Under the pieces are notes generated by a model, which made no database searches, was not told the DNA's origin, and saw only the letters and a program-made list of their open reading frames with translations. This document shows, piece by piece, positions 48,301-57,300 of a DNA stretch of 64,000 bases (positions within the stretch are counted from its first letter, which is position 1; each line of letters starts with the position of its first letter). The translations under genes were made by a program, and so were the position numbers. Source of the stretch: Diospyros lotus (lineage: Eukaryota > Streptophyta > Magnoliopsida > Ericales > Ebenaceae); NCBI RefSeq assembly GCF_014633365.1, contig NC_068352.1, positions 2,224,393 to 2,288,392 on the forward strand, written 5' to 3'.

Positions 48301-51300
48301 AATTCTGAGCTTCAGGTTTATACTAGGCAGAGATTTCATCAAAGGAACAAAGACGTAAATGTCAACTCTGCACAAAACCAATCTGAAAACCCGAGCAATG
48401 GCACTGTAAGTTCAAGAAATCATACTTCAACGTCTAGTTTGCTTCCTTCAATTGTACCCAATGGTTCCCCAGTTGATTCTTCAAATATTAACAATTATTC
48501 TCCTACTATTCCTGATCTTGATATTCTTATAGCAATTAGGAAAGGTGTTAGAAGTTGCACACAACATCCTATTGCTAAATATCTCTCTTACCATAGACTA
48601 TCAAAAAATCATAAAGCCTTCACATCTAGGATTTCACACTTGTTTGTTCCAAGGAATATACAGGAAGCGTTGAATGATCCGAATTGGAAATTAGCAGTCA
48701 CAGAAGAGATGAATGCTCTAAGGCGAAGTGGCACTTGGGAGATAGTCTACCTGCCCAAAGGCAAGAAAATAGTAGGATGTAAGTGGGTATTTACAATAAA
48801 ATGTAAGGCTGATGGGAGTGTTGATAGGTACAAAACCAGACTAGTGGCTAAAGGCTTCACCCAAACTTATGGGATTGACTATCAGGAAACCTTTGCTCCT
48901 GTTGCTAAAATAAACTCTATCAGAGTCCTGTTGTCTCTTGCAATAAATTCAGATTGGCCTCTACACCAGCTTGATGTCAAAAATGCGTTTCTTAATGGTG
49001 ATCTTGAAGAGGAGGTCTTCATGAGTTTGCCTCCAGGATTTGAAAAGAAATTTGGGAGCGACAAAGTATGTAGACTAAAGAAATCCCTGTACGGTCTCAA
49101 ACAGTCACCGAGAGCATGGTTTGAACGCTTTGGAAAGGCAATTACCAGTTATGGCTTTCTTCAGAGTCAGGCAGATCACACTATATTTTATAAACACTCA
49201 AAAGATGGTAAAGTTGCAATTTTGATTGTTTATGTTAACAACATTATTTTAACTGGTGATGATGAGACAGAGTTAGCAGCCCTCAAGAAGAAACTTGCGA
49301 AGGAGTTCCAAATTAAAGACTTGGGAATTCTAAAATACTTTCTTGGAATGGAGTTTGCAAGATCCAAAGAAGGTATTTTTGTCAATCAGAGAAAATATGT
49401 ACTTGATCTTCTTGGAGAGACAGGTTTACTTGGCTGCAGGATGTCGGAGACTCCCATTGAGCCTAATGTGAAACTACAAGCTACTAAAGCTGAAGAAGTG
49501 AAGAACAGGGAACAATATCAAAGACTTGTGGGCAAGTTAATTTACTTGTCTCATACGCGGCCTGATATTGCCTTTGCAATTAGTATGGCAAGTCAATTTA
49601 TGCACTCACCAGGACCAGAGCATTTCGAGGTGGTCTACAGAATTCTAAGATATCTAAAAGGGACACCTGGCAAAGGGCTAATGTTCAAGAAACATGGTCA
49701 CCTGCAAGTTGAGATCTACACTGATGCAGATTGGGCAGGAAGTATTGATGATAGAAGATCTACTTCAGGCTATTGTTCATTTGTTGGGGGAAACTTAGTC
49801 ACCTGGCGAAGTAAAAAACAAAATGTGGTGGCTAGAAGTAGTGCAGAAACAGAGTTTAGAGCTGTTGCCCATGAAATTTGTGAGGGAATGTGGATCAAAC
49901 GAATACTTGAAGAGCTGAAGTTTTCTCACCCTGTACCTATAAAAGTCTATTGTGACAACAAGGCTGCTATTTCTATAGCTCATAATCCAGTATTACATGA
50001 CCGTACAAAACATATAGAGGTGGACAAACATTTCATTAAGGAGAAGATCGATGCTAGAATAATATGCATGCCATACCTTCCAACAACAGAACAAATTGCT
50101 GATGTTCTAACTAAGGGTCTACACAAGAAGCAATTTGATAAACTTATTGGCAAGTTGGCTATGGAAGACATCTACAAACCAGCTTGAGGGGGAGTGCTGG
50201 AATTGTGCTGAATCTAGCCTTGATCCTAGAATATTCTAGGATCAGTTGTCTATGTAAATATCATGTAAATATAGAGAGGTAATAATGGTAGGATGCTTAC
50301 AATTATTTCTTTCCTTCTTTACTAGTAATCCTCTCCTTAAAAGATGATGTTGTACACAATTATTTTGTATCAATGAAGAGATTTCTAGGTCTGATTTCTA
50401 AGTTTTTGTGTAGTTTCTTTCTCAAGATCATCTTGCAGGATCCCGATTTCCTTTCCCCGATCAGTGTCATTTTCCTCCCTCCATTGTCAAAAGAAACCTC
50501 CATCCTATTGAAGTCAAAACTGATGGGGCTTACTCCCTTCATCCAGTTAACCCCCAACACCACATCACATCCCCTTAATTGTAGTAGCCTCAAATCCGCC
50601 TCAAATTTCTCTCCTTGCATCTCCTAAGTAAATCTGTGGCATGCTGATTTGCTAAGTACCCTACTGCCATTTGCGACTGTCACACTTAGGGGTTGAGTCC
50701 CTTGGAGCGGACATTTAAGCCTCTTAGTTGTCCTTTCATCAAGGAAGCTATGTGTGCTTCCACTATCAATTAGGATTAGTAAGCCATGATTCTTCATATT
50801 CCCTACTACCTTAATTATCTTGTTGTTGGTCACTCCCTTGAGTGCATGCAATGAAATTTCTCCATTCTCTTCTTATGATTCACCACTCTCCTCTACTTCC
50901 TCTTTTGACCCCTTAGCTTCATCCTCCTCTTCCCTTTCCAACAATAGAATTTGCCTTTTACATTGATGCCCGAAATGGTACTTATCCCCACATCTAAAAC
51001 AGAAGCCAACCAATCTTCTTTGCTCTCTTAATTGCTCCCCATAAGGCACTATGCTGGGCCCTGCCCCCTGTTTCGTACTCCCTCCACTCTTGCCAACTTC
51101 TCGGCTAACATACTTGCCTCCCCCATTGGTTGGTCCCCCCAATAACCCCTTATGTTGTTGTCGCTGCTTTTTCATAAATGCTTCTACAATCATTTCTTGT
51201 AACCTTGCACTCTCAGCCGCTTGTTCTACTATTTGGAACATAATCATCTTTACCATTGGCCTTATGTCCTCACTAAGCCCACTCAAGAAGCTTGACATGA

Positions 51301-54300
51301 AATAAGCTTCAGTCAGGTGTGGGTTTTGTTGAGTCATATAGGATCTCAAATCCTCAAATCTCTTTAAGTACACTTCTACACTTCCAATTTGTCTTAGCTT
51401 GTTGAACTCCTCAATGGTGTCCACCCTATTCCTTTCTCCGAACCTTTCACATAGTTTGGTCACAAACTCTTCCCAAGTGAATTCATTCTGCACACTTACA
51501 CACCCCTGGAACCAGGCATCAATAGCCTCATTAAAGTAGGCTATAGTGAGTGTTACTCGCTACCTCATTAGCACATTGTTCCACTCAAAGACCCTCTCTC
51601 CATCTAGGGCATGATGAACCCCTAGTGCTACCCATTAGGCGCACCATTCCTATCCTTACCCACCACTCCTTCCAAAATTTCTTCAAGGTCAGCCTCTATT
51701 TCTGCATTGGCACAGCCCCTATTTCCCTCATTTCTATCTTTAGGGGGAATTTATTCAGCCATCCTTACCTGGTTTTGTCGTGTGAATATTACCATAAATT
51801 GTTGCATGTCATCCCACAACCTAGCCATCGATCCATCTAGCCTCTGTTCCAAACCTTCCAAGGCCCCTTCCATCCTGCTATCCATTGCCCAGATCGCCTC
51901 TCGGTTTTGGGCTTCTCCAGCCTCCATCTGGCCCATCCTATTCTGGAGCTCGGTCATCGTCGAGCTAACCTGCTACAATTGCATTTCAAAATTCCTCATG
52001 CGGGTTCCGTCCGCCATCCTTGCTTCTACTAATATGCCTAGGATTGGTGCTCCAATACCAATTTGTCACAATCCCGAAAGTGACAATGTAAGCCGCCTTC
52101 TAATTCGATATGAATTAGGAAGGTTAGTAGGGATCTTAGGAGAAGACAAAGCAGGTGAGAGAGAGATTAGAGAGGAAAGAAAAGAGAAGAGAAAACAGAG
52201 AGAAGTTAACAGAGAAAGGGGACAGAATTCTTCTGATTTTTCATAGTCTTTATAAGTTGGGTCCAAAGGGTATATAAGCCTCTAGCATGGGTGCTGCCAT
52301 AGCCAATAGACATGGCATGACTGATACATGTGTCCTTCAAGCGTCCAACTCTAAATAAATAGAAAAAAATAGGACATGTTTGAATGGGCACCAAGCATAA
52401 GTTCAGGAGTATTCATATTCGACATGGCATCAAACAAGGCATGGCCACCTCTTAGAAGTGTATGCTTCTCAGTACCCTTCATGGGAGACTATCTTTCGAC
52501 ATTATTTCAACTTTTAGCATTAGTTGCATGAAGATAAGAAGGTTAGGAAAAAAGGTATGCAGAGACAACAAAAGACATCCTAGACTACACACACATACAA
52601 GTCTGAAGAAGCTTTTTTGAGTTAAATTCTTATGCACATGTGAATCTAACTGCAGAAACACAAGCATGCACACATAGAAAGGCTGAAAGACGATAGGTTT
52701 AGGCCATCTTTGTAATGTAAATATCATGCGAGTTCAGATAGACTACTACTTGCACACAATTACAGAAGCATGACTTGGACATCACTTCCCTAACTTGGAA
52801 GTTCAATTCAAGATAGCAAAACTTGCATCATTGAACCAGAAGCTGTATGTGCAAGTCTGAAACTTACAAAACTAATTCTCTCCTTGATGTTCAATCCATC
52901 ATCCATCCCTGTTACCCGAAGATATATCAATCTGTCAAATGAAAGAGTTAATTATAAAAGCAATAAGAGTGGAAATGGACCTTTCTTTTTCAGGAAAGGG
53001 GGGGGGGGGGGGGGGGGGGGGGATATAGAAGAGAATAGAATTATTAGTTTTAAAATGATAAAGCAACATTTGTGGAACAGCTGGTTTGTAAATATAAATG
53101 ACCTATTACTAAAAAGATAGCTTAACTGGTTATTTGACATTCTTAACCATTGAACTGTAGTTTGAAGAATTAGTACCGATGGGTGGATGGCCATATGCAA
53201 GTATAGTGACTCAAACAGTAATAACTATTCCAAACAAAAATTCATAATGCATCAAAATAGATTTAATCTATGGGTACAAAGATATCATTAAGTTCATATC
53301 CAGATTTTGTCTGTGTACAAAAAGATGCTAGACCCATAGCTACTAGTTGATGACATAACTTCACCAACTATTGACAAGGTTACTCTTGATCTTCCATAAC
53401 CAGCTAGTTCCTGGCAATAAGTAAATAAAACCTACATGAATAACAAATCTAAAGGATATCTTCGAGCATTGGCCCAATGCAGCCTGATTATGAGCAGGAA
53501 CTAGCGCTACAGGGCAGTGCAAATACAGGCTGTGAGGCCCTGAAATTTTCAATTTAAGGAAAGTGATTTAAAAACAAATAAAAATAAAAAGATTTTATTT
53601 TATTTAACCGGGTCACAGTTGCCAGCCTAAATGGAAGCCCACTCCCATCTGGATGGCCCACAGGCCTTGTTCAAAGCCTAGACTGGCCACATGCAGCCCG
53701 TTAGGGCTGTGACCTTCCATTTAAGAAAGGGAAACCAAAGAGGGTTTAACCCTCATCCGGCCATACCTGAGTGTATACGCTGATATACACACCCATTAGT
53801 AAGCTGGGTTGCACATTTGTGGTGTTCATGGCTAAGGAGTACATTTTGGGTTCCATTGATATTAGTTTGGAGTTGCCATATAATATGAGTAGGTTATTTG
53901 AGAAATTTCAAGATATTATACCTAGTGAGCCTCCTAGTGACCCATGAGATATATTCAGCATGCCATTGATTTAGTTCAAGGGTCTCAATTACCTAATCTG
54001 TCAATTATAGGATGAACCCTGCAAAGTGTGCTGAGTTAAATAGGCAAGTAGATGAACTTTAGGCCAAGGGATTTGTTCATTATAACCCCAGTCCTTGTGT
54101 TGTACTTGCCCTCTTAACCCCCTAAGAAAGATAGATCTCGACAAATGTGTGTGGACAGCAAAGCTATCAACAAAATCGCCATTAAGTATAGGTTTCCCAT
54201 TGTAAGGTTAGAGGATATGTTGGCCAATCCTAGTTGGTTGTCAAAAATAGACTTGCATAGTGGGTATCACAATATTTGCATAAAGTTGAAAGAGATGAGT

Positions 54301-57300
54301 GGAAAACTACCTTTAAGACCCAGGATGGACTTTGTGAATGGTTGGTTATCCCCTTTGGGTTGTCCAATCCTCCTAGTACTTTCATGAGGATTATTATACA
54401 AGTCCTAAAACCTTTCATAGGAAAGTTCTTGATTATCTACTTTGATCACATCTTGATTTTTAGCAAGTCTGAAGAAGAGCATCCAAGACAACTCAAACAA
54501 GTTTTCCTTACTCTTTTTTATTTTTTTTGGAAAGAAGGTTTGATTAGATTATATTAATGCATAAAAGCAAGGCCACTGGAAGCATTGATACGAACAACCC
54601 TACACAAAATGAACAATCTCCAAGAAAACCTGAACTAAACAGAGAAATAGATGCTAAAATCCAAACCCCAGCAACGACAGAAATCACTATCAAGCTACAT
54701 CAAGAATTCAACACCCCCAAAGCCTGAACCGCACCTGTTGCCAGAAATAAGAAACAGAGTTCATTACCACGCTCCAGCAATATGAACAGATTCAACAGAA
54801 ACAAATGGCAAAGTTTTCCTTACTTAAGTGTAGCAAAATTATATGTTAACCATAAGAAATGCTTTTTCTGCAGGCCCAAGTGCTTCTCTTAGGTTTCATT
54901 GTTTCTGCCCAAGATATACAGTTAACCTTGAGAAAGTTCAAGCTACTAAAAAGCGGCTTGAACCTAAGACTGTGTAAGATTCTCTTCATGGTTTGGCTAC
55001 TTTTTAGTGGAGATTTATCATAGGATTTAGTACAATTATGGCTCCTATCACAAACTGTTTGAAGAAAGGAGAATTTCATTGGTATCATTCAACAGCTCAA
55101 GCCTTTAATGAGATCAAACAAAACATGACCATTGCACCGGCCTTAAGGCATCCTGATTTTAGTAAAATATTTTATGTTGTTTGTGATGCATCTGGTAGTG
55201 GTATTGGCGGTGTCTTTAGCCAGGAGGGTTAACTCATAGAATTCTTTAGGCACTGAATGAGGCCAAACAAAGGTATTCTGTTTATGATAAAGAATTCAAC
55301 ACTGTTGTCTAGCCTTTTCGTCATTGGAGGTATTATTTGTTGCCACAAGATTTTGTCCTATACTCTAATCATCAAGCACTTAGATATTTGTACCTAAAAG
55401 AAGTTGAATACCAGACATGTTAGGTGTTTTGAGTTCCTTAGCGAGTATACTTCTATCCTTGGGAATTGCTTTGGAGTGGATAACAAAGTTGTCAATGTTC
55501 TTAGCAAGATAGCACCCTTTTCAGGTGATAACCGAGAGATTATTGGTTTAGACATGGTGAAGGATGTTTATCCTACTTGTCCTAATTTTGGTATGAATTA
55601 CCACGAGTTTAGTGAAGGTAATCCTTGATCTTTCATTGACTTTGTCATTCAAGAGGGTTATTTATTTAGGGGGACCAAGTTGTGCATGCCATGGACTTCA
55701 TTTTATGACTTCCTAGTTTGGGAAATGCATGCATGTGGATTAGCAAGCTTGGGAAAGAAAAAACTATGGCACTACACATGGCACCTAGCTAAGCCTAAGA
55801 AGAATAACACTGGCTTGTACACTCCTCTTCCCATTCCACACACACCTTGGAGAGATGTGAACACGGATTTTGTCCTTGGATTGCCCAAGACTACTTGAAG
55901 GCATGACTCCATTTTTGTTATAGTGGATAGGTTCTCCAAGATGGCATATTTCCTTCCTTGTAGTAAAACAACCAATGCTTCACATGTGCCAACTTGTTCT
56001 TTCAAGAGATAGTTAAATTGCATGGTTTACCTTATTCCATTGTGTATGAAAGGACTGTCAAGGTTTCATTTATTTATTTATTTTTGAAACATGGAGAAAA
56101 GGGAATGTCAATTTTGTTAGTTTAAAAATCACTTCTAGTTTCCACCCCAAGACTGATGGCCAAACTAAAGTTGTTACCAAAGCTTGGAGATGTTTCATTG
56201 GTATTTGATTTTCTTATGTCCTTGGATTTTCTTATGTTCTTAGGGATTTTTCTGTTTTGGATTGGTATGATTGCTTTCTCTAGCATCTCTATCGTAATCC
56301 TAGAGGTCTTTCCCTTACCCAAGCATATCAAGATTGGGCTAGCCGAGATCAGCCCATCTAGATTGCCCCAGCCTGGGCTAGCCCGTATGGGCTTGACTGA
56401 GCTTGGATTAGCCCACCTAGGTTAACTGAGACAGCCCTGGCTTGGTGCCAAACCCAATCCACCAAGGCCTAAAAGCCCAGTTGGTCCAAGCTGACTGTCA
56501 ATGCCTAGAGACCCACCAATAACTCGAACCATCCTGATTTGTAAGACCAGGGTTATTTCAACTTGTTTTGTCCATTCACATTAAAGTCCATTCATTGGGT
56601 CATGTCCCTTTTTGCATCATCAGGATTGTATAAGGCCATTTTGTTTCATCTCTGTTGGTATTGAAGATAGATTCTTGATGGTTTTTATTCTTATGTACAG
56701 AAGCACCTAACAAGCCTTTAGTAGGGTCTAGTTGACCCCGTATTTTTTCCACCGCACCATGAGTACTAGGATTATGTTATGTGGGAACATTTTTCCATCA
56801 TGACTTAATATGGACATCCAACTTTCTATTTGTTTCAATTGTAGATTGTTGTTTGATTTCATTAATGTTTGTTGTTAATTGATGACATGGCTGCCACATA
56901 AACTCACAACTAGAAAGAAAGAGAGAACCACCAGCCATACAAACACTCAACAACGGTGGTCAGTATCTCTCAATGGTGGTGAATAACTATGTAGGTCATG
57001 TTTGATAATGTTGGAGATGGAGTTTTTGAAGGCAGCGGTGGTAAAGGCAGCTTTATAGGTGTGGATGGCAGGTTTTGGGAGGGTTATGGGGAAGAGCAAA
57101 GAGGGTTTTGGAGATGGGTGTAATGGCAGTCCACAATTGACACTAAAGAAAGTTCGAGTGTGGCTCTTGAAAAAATTAAAAGTTCGATCTAAAATTGAAA
57201 ACACACTAAAGTTTTTTTTCTTTTTTCTTTTTTCTTTTTTTGTAATTTATCCTTTCTGTGTGTACATTTTGTTTATTCTTACGTCAATTGACATGATAAT

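Larger units (their letters stand above)
42736..50403 (+). mobile_element. Plus-strand Ty1/Copia element nested in the Gypsy
   Basis: TTTTG flanks both sides (42731-42735 and 50404-50408). Both LTRs, the TGGTATCAGAGCC primer-binding site (42934-42946) and the polypurine tract CTTGAGGGGGAG before 50195 are present. Between them are gag, protease, integrase, RT and RNase H. An RTE LINE (45237-47548) splits the integrase. The two LTRs differ at five positions that I can count over about 198 aligned bases. A TAG at 43689-43691 breaks gag, and the RT catalytic motif is altered (see the pol entry). It is antisense to MSH5. Confidence 0.93.
38467..52299 (-). mobile_element. Minus-strand Ty3/Gypsy chromovirus-like element with nested insertions
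   Basis: Order on the minus strand: truncated 5' LTR (52064-52299), a mutated primer-binding site TGGTATTGGAGC, gag with [14 protein letters not shown], protease with [13 protein letters not shown], [Copia 42736-50403], RT, RNase H, integrase [solo LTR 39981-40743], a chromodomain-like tail ([17 protein letters not shown]), polypurine AAGAGAGGGGCA, 3' LTR (38467-38944). Removing the inserts leaves about 5.4 kb, a normal Gypsy length. Several stops and frameshifts make it inactive. It is in the same sense as MSH5 and is the same family, by protein similarity, as the plus-strand element at 59363. Confidence 0.9.
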
